From positions 1 through 15,561 of the forward strand of contig JAKAWO010000032.1 in the NCBI GenBank assembly GCA_021827255.1: 15,561 nucleotides of DNA. Direction: 5' to 3'. The DNA comes from Acidobacteriota bacterium. GTDB lineage: Bacteria > Acidobacteriota > Terriglobia > UBA7540. This document shows positions 7,578-14,234 of the stretch, in pieces. Numbering within the stretch: position 1 is the first letter of the stretch; every line of letters starts with the position of its first letter. The notes under the pieces are model-generated. The model saw nothing but the letters and a program-made list of their open reading frames with translations. It had not been told where the DNA came from and made no database searches. The translations under genes were made by a program, and so were the position numbers.

Positions 7578-8465
7578 GTGGTGAAGTCAACTCTCCGTAG
7601 CGATTCGTCGTTTCTCCAATTCTCTCCGCGCCATTTGTTTCGCGAATTCACGGGAAGCCTGCTGGCGGTGGTGCTTCCATCGCCATGCTCGGTGTGCAGC
7701 CGCGAAATTCATGAGTGGGCGTCCTATGGCATCTGCCGTCATTGTTGGGAAAGTCTGGAACCGTGGACTGGGGCGATGTGTGCGCAGTGCGGGCTGCCCA
7801 TGGCTGCTGGTTTGACGGAGAGTTCATCCGCTCTGTTGTGCGGGGCGTGCCGAACCGACAAATTTCATTTTGACTTGGCTCGAGTTTATGGCCTCTACCG
7901 TGGCGTGCTGCGCCGGCTCATCTTGCAGTTGAAATTTCGCCGGCGAGAACGGCTGGCGCAAAGGCTCGGGTCACTTTTGGCTGGTGTGTGGCAACAAAAT
8001 GAGGCGGTCGCCCGGAGTGAAACGCCTCTGGTTGTCCCTGTGCCTCTCCACCCATTGCGCGAGCGGGAGCGAGGTTTCAATCAGTCCTGGCTTCTGGCCC
8101 GAGAGCTGGTTCGGTCGCTTCCTGCTAGCGCGCGAGCCAAGACTCTACGCCTGGACCGCCGGCTGTTGGCGCGGGTAAGGATGACGGCGCCACAGACCGG
8201 CCTGAGCCTATCCGCTCGCCGCGAGAACGTCCGAGGAGGGTTTCGAGTGCGCTGGCCGGAGCGCGTCCGCGGAGGTAGCATTGTCCTGGTGGATGATGTG
8301 ATGACGACCGGCGCCACGCTTTCCGCTTGCGCCGTGGCGCTTCGGGCGGCGGGGGCGGCACAGGTTTTTGCCTTGGCCGTCGCTCGCGCTACGCCGCAAT
8401 TCCCCGACTTCCCTTTATCCACTGCCGATACCGAGGTTGACGCGAGGGCGGGCGAGCAGACATAA
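7578..8465 (+). CDS. ComF family protein with phosphoribosyltransferase domain
   Basis: This 295-residue protein has the ComF architecture. The N-terminal double zinc-ribbon has cysteine pairs at 37/40, 53/56, 68/71 and 88/91. A type I phosphoribosyltransferase domain follows, with VPVPLHPLRERERGFNQS (153-170), TGLSLSARRENVRGGF (207-222) and the PRPP-binding loop IVLVDDVMTTGAT (235-247). ComF/GntX proteins take part in DNA uptake during natural transformation in some bacteria; in others the role is unknown. The start is uncertain: GTG 7578 or GTG 7581, both without a good ribosome site, yet the conserved part begins about 30 residues in. The gene sits between the dksA-like gene and the HNH gene on the same strand, with small gaps consistent with one operon. 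Confidence 0.92.
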   Translation: MVKSTLRSDSSFLQFSPRHLFREFTGSLLAVVLPSPCSVCSREIHEWASYGICRHCWESLEPWTGAMCAQCGLPMAAGLTESSSALLCGACRTDKFHFDLARVYGLYRGVLRRLILQLKFRRRERLAQRLGSLLAGVWQQNEAVARSETPLVVPVPLHPLRERERGFNQSWLLARELVRSLPASARAKTLRLDRRLLARVRMTAPQTGLSLSARRENVRGGFRVRWPERVRGGSIVLVDDVMTTGATLSACAVALRAAGAAQVFALAVARATPQFPDFPLSTADTEVDARAGEQT

Positions 8466-8504
8466 TTAGGCTTCCGCGGGGTGGGCGGACCGCGAGGGAA
8501 CGCC

Positions 8505-9038
8505 ATGTCGGAGGCAAACCAACGATTGCTGCAGTCGCCGGTGCTCGTGCTCAATGCCACCTACGAGCCGGTCAACGTCACCGCTGTCCGGCGCGCAATT
8601 GTGCTGGTGCTCAAAGGGGTAGCGACGACGGAGGAAGAAGACGGCGCCTTTGTTCACTCGGCGCGGGTGGCGCTGCGAATCCCCTCGGTCATCCGCCTGA
8701 CGGAATTTCGCCACATTCCGCATCAAGCTCGCACGCTTTCGCGCAAAAACATTCTGATCCGTGATCGGTACACCTGCCAGTTCTGCGGCCGGACGCTCGC
8801 GGCCTCCGAGCTGACGTTAGACCATGTTGTCCCACGCTCGCGCGGAGGGCGCACGGATTGGGATAACTTGGTGGCCTGCTGCCATCGGTGCAACAATCTG
8901 AAAGGGGACCGTCTGCCCGAAGAGGCCGGCATCGCGTTGAGGCGGCAACCCCGGCCCTTTACGATCCATACCAGCCGACAGATTATGCGGGTGCTGGGCC
9001 GATCCGACGAGCGCTGGCGAAAATACCTGTTTTACTGA
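8505..9038 (+). CDS. HNH endonuclease family protein
   Basis: This is a 177-residue protein. An N-terminal region (11-75) begins LVLNATYEPVNVTAVRRAI, which is usual for this stand-alone bacterial HNH family. The HNH / zinc-binding core follows: RDRYTCQFCG (Cys91, Cys94), LTLDHVVPRSRGG (Asp106-His107) and NLVACCHRCNNLKGD (Cys126, Cys129, Asn130-Asn131). This is the HNH_5/WHH-like fold with a structural zinc and catalytic His. Such proteins are widespread chromosomal genes whose biological role is unknown; they are not tied to a toxin or phage here. ATG 8505 is chosen over an upstream in-frame start at 8481 because GAGGG (8494-8498) is well spaced. It lies 39 nt after comF and 31 nt before the tRNA. 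Confidence 0.92.
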   Translation: MSEANQRLLQSPVLVLNATYEPVNVTAVRRAIVLVLKGVATTEEEDGAFVHSARVALRIPSVIRLTEFRHIPHQARTLSRKNILIRDRYTCQFCGRTLAASELTLDHVVPRSRGGRTDWDNLVACCHRCNNLKGDRLPEEAGIALRRQPRPFTIHTSRQIMRVLGRSDERWRKYLFY

Positions 9039-9069
9039 GCCCGGTTGCGGCGAAAGCTCGCGTCTCATT

Positions 9070-9162
<93 letters not shown>

Positions 9163-9363
9163 GCTTCCGTCCTCGCTTGAACGGCCAAGCCATCACGGGC
9201 GTCGCGACTTGCCGTCCTCAAGGCCGGGTGCGAAGTTCATCGAGATGTAAAAGCAGTCCCGAGGCGGAGGCGCGTTCACCCCGCGATTGCCGCTTACCGC
9301 CACGCGTCTAACCCCTCACCACTTCAATCAGCGGATTTCGGAGTGAACCGAGACGCGCCTTTC

Positions 9364-9392
9364 TTGTCCTCGGATGGGTCGGGTGCTAGACT
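9364..9392 (+). promoter_or_regulatory. Candidate promoter for the DUF2442-like ORF and larE
   Basis: TTGTCC (9364-9369), a 17-nt spacer, and TAGACT (9387-9392) preceded by TGC (9384-9386), an extended -10. Transcription would start near 9399. The 200 nt between the tRNA and this point show no gene. Confidence 0.5.
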
Positions 9393-9406
9393 GGAATTGC
9401 GGCCGG

Positions 9407-9679
9407 ATGTCACAACTCTTCTCGGGAGGGGGAAAGGGGCTTTTCTCTTTCGCCGACGCGGGGATGATGACAGCAGGCGCGAGACCGACGGTCGTCCTCC
9501 CGGATCGAGAGGTCCTGATCCGGTGGGACCGTTGCTCGCCGCGACTGGCGGCAGCCACGGAAGAACAGCGCCTTGTGGCTGAATTTTCACCGGGCGGGGG
9601 CGGGGTGCATTGGCGCTTGCTTGAGGACCTCTCCGTCGGCGGTTTGCTGGGGAACCAGAATGACCAACCTCGAAACTAA
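9407..9679 (+). CDS. Small DUF2442-like protein overlapping the larE start
   Basis: This is a short ORF of about 90 residues whose C-terminal half reads like the DUF2442 family. LPDREVLIRWDRCSPRLAAA is followed by TEEQR and GGGGVHW..LEDLSVGGLLG, matching the usual DUF2442 order of 'L.DGR.I.VP...FPRL..AT.EQ...W...G.GIHWP.LDEDLSVEGLL'. The role of DUF2442 is unknown; members often accompany DUF4160 proteins in toxin-antitoxin-like pairs, but no such partner is seen. Third codon positions are strongly G/C in residues after the internal Met pair. The start is unclear: ATG 9407 fits the promoter, ATG 9464/9467 are alternatives, and ATG 9374 lies inside the promoter. The stop overlaps larE by 20 nt, implying coupling. 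Confidence 0.55.
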   Translation: MSQLFSGGGKGLFSFADAGMMTAGARPTVVLPDREVLIRWDRCSPRLAAATEEQRLVAEFSPGGGGVHWRLLEDLSVGGLLGNQNDQPRN

Positions 9680-10481
9680 GGGGCATCGCCTGCAGAGCGA
9701 GTTGGCAAAGGGGCCTTCCCTCGTGGTGGCTTATTCCGGCGGCGTGGACTCGGCTTATCTGGCTTACGCGGCGCATCAGGTTCTGGGCGACCGAATGCTG
9801 GCGGTGACTGCGCTCAGCGCCAGTTATTCAGGTCGCGACCGCCGTGAAGCGGAAGCCGTGGTGGCCCGCTGCCGATTTCCGCACCAGTTCATTGAGACCG
9901 ATGAGCTTTCCAATCCTTCCTATCGCCGCAACCATCCTGACCGCTGCTTTTTCTGCAAGGACGAACTCTTCGATAAGTTGGACGCCTTGGCGGCGGAGCG
10001 TGGCTTCGCGGCGGTAGCCTACGGCGTGAACGTGAACGACCAGGGCGACTGGCGTCCCGGGCAGCGCGCCGCTCTCCGGCACAAGGTTCTCGCGCCATTG
10101 CTCGACGCCGGCCTCACCAAGGCCGACATCCGCGAGCTGGCGCGCCAAGCCGAAATCCCCGTCTGGAACCGCCCCGCTTCGGCGTGTCTCGCTTCCCGCA
10201 TCGCTTACGGCATTGAGGTCACTCCGGAGCGGCTCTCCGTGGTCGAGCAGGGCGAGGAAGCGCTGCGGGCGCTCGGCTTCCGGCAATTCCGCGTCCGGCA
10301 TCACGATAACTTGGTTCGCATCGAAATCGCCCCCGAAGAATTGCCTCGCGCGCTCGATCCGGAAATGGCTCGCCGCTTTGTCGAAATTTTCAAGCCGCTG
10401 GGATTTTCCTTCGTCACGCTGGACCTCGAAGGCTACCGCCAAGGGTCACTCAATACCCACTTAGTCAAAATCGAAGGCTGA
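9660..10481 (+). CDS. larE: ATP-dependent sacrificial sulfur transferase LarE
   Basis: LarE adenylates the carboxyl groups of pyridinium-3,5-biscarboxylic acid mononucleotide and donates sulfur from its own cysteine, a step in making the nickel-pincer nucleotide cofactor of lactate racemase and related LarA enzymes. The protein is 273 residues. The PP-loop AYSGGVDSAYLA has SGGVDS at 26-31; RCFFCKDELF lies at 95-104; RPASACLASRIAYG (171-184) contains Cys176, the same residue number as the sacrificial cysteine of Lactiplantibacillus plantarum LarE. I start at ATG 9660, with GGGGA 6 nt upstream and the family-like MTN.E.K N-terminus; an in-frame start at 9573 would add 29 unlike residues. The larB, larC and larA genes are not in this window. 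Confidence 0.93.
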   Translation: MTNLETKGHRLQSELAKGPSLVVAYSGGVDSAYLAYAAHQVLGDRMLAVTALSASYSGRDRREAEAVVARCRFPHQFIETDELSNPSYRRNHPDRCFFCKDELFDKLDALAAERGFAAVAYGVNVNDQGDWRPGQRAALRHKVLAPLLDAGLTKADIRELARQAEIPVWNRPASACLASRIAYGIEVTPERLSVVEQGEEALRALGFRQFRVRHHDNLVRIEIAPEELPRALDPEMARRFVEIFKPLGFSFVTLDLEGYRQGSLNTHLVKIEG

Positions 10482-10490
10482 CAGCCCCGC

Positions 10491-10554
10491 CGTCACCGTG
10501 GATCATCCGCCCTACGGCGCCGCCTGACGCGGGCGCGGCGTCCATACGGTGACG
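10491..10554. repeat. Long imperfect inverted repeat downstream of larE
   Basis: CGTCACCGTGGA (10491-10502) pairs with TCC-AT-ACGGTGACG (10541-10554): 12 base pairs with a 2-nt bulge, the outer 9 perfect. Inside, CGCCGC and GCGGCG can form a second stem. It starts 10 nt after the larE stop. It could be a structured terminator, although no T tract follows on either strand. Confidence 0.5.
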
Positions 10555-10581
10555 AGCCCTGAATTTACGCGGGCACTCGAA

Positions 10582-10654
10582 CAGAATCAGAAGATTCTGG
10601 TGGGGTGAAATGAGCTCGGCAAGCTCGTTCCCAAATGAAGGCTCTTCGGGAACG
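10582..10654. repeat. Three successive short hairpins between larE and the antitoxin relic
   Basis: CAGAATC-AGAA-GATTCTG (10582-10599, 7 bp, tetraloop) is followed by GAGCT-CGGCA-AGCTC (10612-10626, 5 bp) and CGTTCCC with GGGAACG (10626-10632 and 10648-10654, 7 bp, 15-nt loop). No open frame with codon bias covers them. Function unknown. Confidence 0.4.
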
Positions 10655-10674
10655 CGAATTCTCGGCGCACCTCA

Positions 10675-10924
10675 TTGTGGTCTTATGGCAGTGCGGCAAG
10701 CCGTAAAGTAACCTTCCATCTCCCGGAGCGGCTGGCGGCGGAATTCGCAAAGCGGGTTCCCGCGCGCGACCGCTCCCGCTACGGTGCGGACGCCCTCGCG
10801 GAAAAGCTGCGCGAGCGGGATGGGCTGCTAGCGCGCCGCAGAGATCGCGAATCGCAGCCGCGCGATCAGGAACATCGAGCGGGAAATGGGTGCGCTTTCG
10901 CACGCCGTCACGGAGCCATGGGAT
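10675..10924 (+). pseudogene. Frameshifted relic of a ribbon-helix-helix (CopG/MazE-like) antitoxin gene
   Basis: One frame reads SRKVTFHLPERLAAEF, then AKRVPARDRSRYGADALAEKLRERDGLLA (10699-10833). This is the pattern of MazE/CopG-type antitoxins that bind DNA as ribbon-helix-helix dimers: a 'VTFHLP..LA..F' strand, a 'SRY...AL..KLR.RD' helix. The expected continuation, AAEIANRSRAIRNIEREMGAL then TEPWDE, appears only in the next frame from 10835. Restoring one GC dinucleotide in the GCGCGCC run (10831-10837) would join the two halves as LLARAAEIAN. The 5' end is also damaged: ATG 10685 is out of frame with the domain and ends at TAA 10709, while the in-frame TTG at 10675 lacks a ribosome site. 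No toxin gene follows; the minus-strand deacetylase gene ends at 10994. Family call is from pattern recognition only. Confidence 0.6.
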
Positions 10925-10993
10925 GAAGACACCCGCCCCGGCGCGCTGGCAAGCGTGCCCGGAGAGGGCGGTAGGAGGTTTTTCGCGACTTCG

Positions 10994-11884
10994 CTACCCC
11001 GCAAAATCCCTGGCGATGCGCAGCGTGTTCGCGTGGATGCCTACCGTGTCCTCGACTTTGCGCGCGTAGCCACCGGCGAGCGTGACGACCACGGGAATCT
11101 TCCCGGCCTTCTCAAAAACCATCCGATCGCGCGCCTCAAGCCCCTCCCGGCTCAGTCGTAAGCCCCCCAGTTGATCATCCCAGTAAGCATCGGCGCCAGC
11201 GAGGTAGAAAATGATCTGCGGCGCGAACTCCGGAACGATTTTCTCCAGGCTTTCACGCAGGAGGTCGAGATATTCCGAGTCGCGGACGCCGTCGGCCAAG
11301 TTGATGTCGAGCGAACTCGGCGGTTTAGGATACGGGTAATTGTTTTCCTGGTGCATCGAGAAGGTGAAGACCGAAGGGTCGCCGGCGAAAATGGCCGCTG
11401 TCCCGTTGCCTTGATGAACGTCAAGGTCCACCGTCATGGCGCGCTCGATGAGGCCGTCTCTCTGCAGCCGACGGATAGCGATGGCGACATCTTGAAGCAC
11501 GCAAAAGCCCTCGCCGTGGTCGGGAAAGGCGTGGTGGAAGCCGCCCCCGATATTCGCCGCAACGCTCTCTTCAAGCGCCCGCCGTCCGGCCAGGATCGAG
11601 CCGCCCGCGCTCAGCCACACAGCGCGCACCAGCTCCGGAGAGTACGGCACTTCCATGCGCAGGATTTCAGCGTAAGAAAGTTTGGCGTTCTTCAGTTTCC
11701 AGATGTAGTCACGGTGGTGGACCAGGGCCACATCCTCATCCGAAGCGGGCTCAGGCGCGACGACGTCCTCGGGCTTTGCCACACCGTCGGCCAGCAGCTT
11801 CTCCTTGGTCAGCCGGTACTTCTGGGACGGAAAGACATGGTCGCCCAGGTGCAGGTCGTATTGGTCGGAATAGACAAATTTCAT
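10994..11884 (-). CDS. Histone deacetylase family protein (class IV-like, zinc-dependent deacetylase)
   Basis: This is a 296-residue cytosolic enzyme of the arginase/deacetylase fold. GGGFHHAFPDHGEGFCVLQD (113-132) carries the catalytic His pair 117-118. VDLDVHQGNGTA (152-163) supplies zinc ligands Asp155 and His157. FYLAGADAYWDDQLGGLRLS (226-245) holds the third ligand, Asp232. LAGGYA (269-274) supplies the transition-state Tyr273. The DLD-HQGNG and D-LGGL-LS motifs are those of HDAC11-like class IV enzymes. Bacterial members remove acetyl or acyl groups from proteins, polyamines or small molecules, and the substrate here is unknown. The start ATG 11884 lies 13 nt after the stop of the monooxygenase-fold gene, with no clear ribosome site, suggesting coupled translation. 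Confidence 0.93.
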   Translation of the reverse strand: MKFVYSDQYDLHLGDHVFPSQKYRLTKEKLLADGVAKPEDVVAPEPASDEDVALVHHRDYIWKLKNAKLSYAEILRMEVPYSPELVRAVWLSAGGSILAGRRALEESVAANIGGGFHHAFPDHGEGFCVLQDVAIAIRRLQRDGLIERAMTVDLDVHQGNGTAAIFAGDPSVFTFSMHQENNYPYPKPPSSLDINLADGVRDSEYLDLLRESLEKIVPEFAPQIIFYLAGADAYWDDQLGGLRLSREGLEARDRMVFEKAGKIPVVVTLAGGYARKVEDTVGIHANTLRIARDFAG

Positions 11885-11897
11885 AGGCTACGGGAGC

Positions 11898-12188
11898 TCA
11901 ATAGACCTGGGTGAAGTGTTCAACGGTCGGAAATGGTTCATAGAAATGATGCAGAAGCCGCTTCCATTCTTGATACGCAGCCGACTTTCGGAAGCCGAGG
12001 ATGTGATCCTCGACGGAACGCCAACGGACAAGCAGCATATACTTGCCCTTGGATTCGCGGCATCGGTGAAGTTCGTGGGATAGATAACCTTTGCTCGAGG
12101 CAAGGATCGGGCTGGCCTTGGCGAAGGCACACTGAAATTCGCGCTCCTTGCCCGGTTTGACGGTCAAAATTGCGGCTTCCAAGATCAT
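11898..12188 (-). CDS. Antibiotic biosynthesis monooxygenase (ABM) domain protein
   Basis: This 96-residue protein has the dimeric alpha-beta-barrel ABM fold pattern. MILEAAILTVKPGKEREFQ is the first strand and helix; KGYLSHELHRCRESKGKYMLLVRWRSVEDH (about 33-62) is the central strands with Trp56; FRKSAAYQEWKRLLHHFYEP (66-85) is the second helix with the typical S..Y..W. Family members include quinol monooxygenases, heme-degrading IsdG-like enzymes and proteins of unknown role, so no reaction is assigned. ATG 12188 follows a weak AGGG site. It lies 50 nt after glmS and 13 nt before the deacetylase gene, all on the minus strand, so a shared transcript is likely. Confidence 0.85.
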   Translation of the reverse strand: MILEAAILTVKPGKEREFQCAFAKASPILASSKGYLSHELHRCRESKGKYMLLVRWRSVEDHILGFRKSAAYQEWKRLLHHFYEPFPTVEHFTQVY

Positions 12189-12238
12189 CGTGGTTGCCCT
12201 GAGGGGGCGGAGGTTGCGCCGCTCATGGCCGAAGGATG

Positions 12239-14107
12239 CTACTCCACTGTCACCGATTTGGCCAGGTTTCTCGGCTGGTCCACGTCGCAGCCACGCAGCA
12301 CGGCGGTGTGATAAGCGAGCAGTTGCAGCGGCACGACTTCGAGAATGGCGGAGAGCATCTCGTTGGTTTGCGGCAGCTCGATCGTGTGATCGGCCATATC
12401 GCGCACCTCGCGGTCGCCCTCGCTGACCAGAGCGAGAATCGTGGCGCCGCGAGCTTTAGCTTCCTTGATGTTGGAGATGGTCCGCTCGTAGCGAAGGTGA
12501 GAATCGGCCGCGTTCCAGTCACAGGTTGCGATGACAACCACCGGCAGGCCCTCCGCAATGAGGGCGTTCGGGCCATGTTTCATCTCGCCCGCCGGATAAG
12601 CCTCGGCGTGGATGTAGGAGACCTTCTTCATCTTCAGCGCCCCCTCGAGCGCCACGGGGAAGTGAACGCCGCGGCCAAGGTAGAGAAAATCCGAGGAGCG
12701 ATAATACTGCCGCGCCAGCTCCTCAAATTCCTCATCCTTCTGCAGAACCGACTCGAGCTGCCGCGGGAGCGCCGTCAGCGCGTTGAGCAGCGGCTTGGCG
12801 TCGTCGAATGAAAGCAAGCCGCGAATTTGCGCCAGATAAACGGCAAACAGATAGAGCGCCGTCAATTGAGCGGCGAACGTCTTGGTCGAGCCCACGCCGA
12901 TTTCCGGTCCGGCATGAGTGTAGATGGTGCCGTCCGCTTCGCGCGGGACCATGCTGCCGAGAACGTTGCAAATGGCGAGCGTTTTGGAGCCTTTCGCGTG
13001 CGCCTCGCGCTGGCCGGCGATGGTGTCTGCCGTCTCGCCCGACTGGGTGATAAGGATGGTCAGGGTGTGGGGTTGAACCAGCGGATCGCGGTAGCGGAAT
13101 TCGGAGGCGTAATCCACCTCCACTGGCGCGCGCGCCAGGCGCTCGATCATAATTTTCCCGGCCAGTCCGGCGTGGCGCGAGGTTCCGGCCCCGACGATCT
13201 TGATGTCGCGGAACGAACGGAAATCCTCTTCGGTGATTTCCATCTCATCGAGAAAGATCTGGCCGGCGTCCGGGGAAAAGCGCCCCAGGGCTGTGTCGCG
13301 CACGGCGCGCGGCTGCTCGTAAATTTCCTTGAGGGTGAAGTGCTTGAAGCCGCCTTTTTCCGCCAGAATCGGGTCCCAGGTAATGTGCTGGACACGGCGG
13401 GCGATCGGACGGCCGTCAAAGTCGCTCAATTGGACGCCGTTCGGCGTCAGCACGGCGACATCGCCGTCGCCCAAGAAAAAAAGATCACGCGTGTGATAGA
13501 GAATAGCGGGCACGTCGCTCGCCACCAAGTATTCATCCTTTCCCAGCCCGATCACGGCGGGCGGACCTTGCCGGACGGCGACGATTTTGTTGGGGTCCAG
13601 CGTGGAGATGATGGCCAGCGCAAAAACGCCGGTCAGCCGACGCACCGCGGCGCGCACCGCCTCCTCCAGGTTCGGCCCGTTCGAGCGCGCGGCGTTCAGA
13701 TATTTCTCAATCAGATGGGCGATGACTTCCGTGTCCGTCTCGGTCCGGAAGGTATGGCCCTCGGCCGCCAGCTCCTGTTTCAGCTCCAGGTAGTTCTCGA
13801 TGATGCCATTGTGGACCAGCGCCACCGCGCCATGGCAATCGCAGTGAGGGTGGGCGTTCTCTTCGGTCGGGGCGCCGTGCGTCGCCCAGCGAGTGTGGCC
13901 GATGCCATAGGTGCCGTCCACCGGGTGCAGGCGGATCACGTCCTCGAGGTTACGCAGCTTGCCGGGGGCGCGGCGAACGTCCAGCTTTCCACCCTGGATG
14001 ACCGCCAGCCCCGCCGAGTCGTATCCGCGGTACTGGAGCCGCTGCAAGCCCTCGAGCAGCATGGGCGCCACCCGCTTGTTGCCGATGTAGCCAATTATGC
14101 CAGACAT
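12239..14107 (-). CDS. glmS: Glutamine-fructose-6-phosphate aminotransferase (isomerizing) with Cys1 replaced by Ser
   Basis: GlmS makes glucosamine-6-phosphate from fructose-6-phosphate and glutamine, the first step toward UDP-GlcNAc, peptidoglycan and lipopolysaccharide. The protein is 622 residues, full length. The N-terminal class II glutaminase domain keeps HTRWATHG (71-78), HNGIIENY (99-106) and ETDTEV (123-128), but begins MSGIIGYIG where the family has MCGIVGYIG: codon 2 is TCT (14104-14102). The isomerase half has two SIS domains, with KEIYEQP, ASEFRYRDP, TQSGETADT, GSTKTFAAQLT, YIHAEAYPAGEMKHGP and the terminal DQPRNLAKSVTVE, all intact. I start at ATG 14107 by homology; the TTG at 14176 is too close to the promoter. 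No strong ribosome site. The 127-nt leader region is too short for a glmS ribozyme. Confidence 0.96.
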   Translation of the reverse strand: MSGIIGYIGNKRVAPMLLEGLQRLQYRGYDSAGLAVIQGGKLDVRRAPGKLRNLEDVIRLHPVDGTYGIGHTRWATHGAPTEENAHPHCDCHGAVALVHNGIIENYLELKQELAAEGHTFRTETDTEVIAHLIEKYLNAARSNGPNLEEAVRAAVRRLTGVFALAIISTLDPNKIVAVRQGPPAVIGLGKDEYLVASDVPAILYHTRDLFFLGDGDVAVLTPNGVQLSDFDGRPIARRVQHITWDPILAEKGGFKHFTLKEIYEQPRAVRDTALGRFSPDAGQIFLDEMEITEEDFRSFRDIKIVGAGTSRHAGLAGKIMIERLARAPVEVDYASEFRYRDPLVQPHTLTILITQSGETADTIAGQREAHAKGSKTLAICNVLGSMVPREADGTIYTHAGPEIGVGSTKTFAAQLTALYLFAVYLAQIRGLLSFDDAKPLLNALTALPRQLESVLQKDEEFEELARQYYRSSDFLYLGRGVHFPVALEGALKMKKVSYIHAEAYPAGEMKHGPNALIAEGLPVVVIATCDWNAADSHLRYERTISNIKEAKARGATILALVSEGDREVRDMADHTIELPQTNEMLSAILEVVPLQLLAYHTAVLRGCDVDQPRNLAKSVTVE

Positions 14108-14181
14108 GAAATTGGTGACCCGCTTTGTGAGCCGTCCCGCGTAAAGCCAAAAGCCCGTCCGCCGGGCAGGAATCAAGCCTG

Positions 14182-14190
14182 ATTATATCA
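14182..14190 (-). promoter_or_regulatory. Extended -10 promoter element for glmS
   Basis: On the minus strand TGA-TATAAT reads from 14190 to 14182, a perfect -10 hexamer with TGN extension. Transcription would start near 14175, giving a leader of about 68 nt before ATG 14107. No clear -35 box was found. It lies in the 127-nt gap after argJ, so glmS need not depend on argJ transcription. Confidence 0.6.
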
Positions 14191-14234
14191 GACCGGCGCG
14201 CCCGCCCTCGGAGAGACGGCCTCGGCCGCGGAAC

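Noticed and set aside
11171..11914. Plus-strand open frame opposite the deacetylase gene
   Set aside because: It is a shadow of a gene with complete catalytic motifs.
12827..14182. Long plus-strand open frame (451 codons) opposite glmS
   Set aside because: It is antisense to a clearly conserved gene, shows no recognisable motifs, and is explained by high G/C at third positions keeping stops out of the opposite frame.
14108..14234. glmS ribozyme ahead of glmS
   Set aside because: The gap is 127 nt, the predicted leader only about 68 nt, and no ribozyme core pattern is seen.
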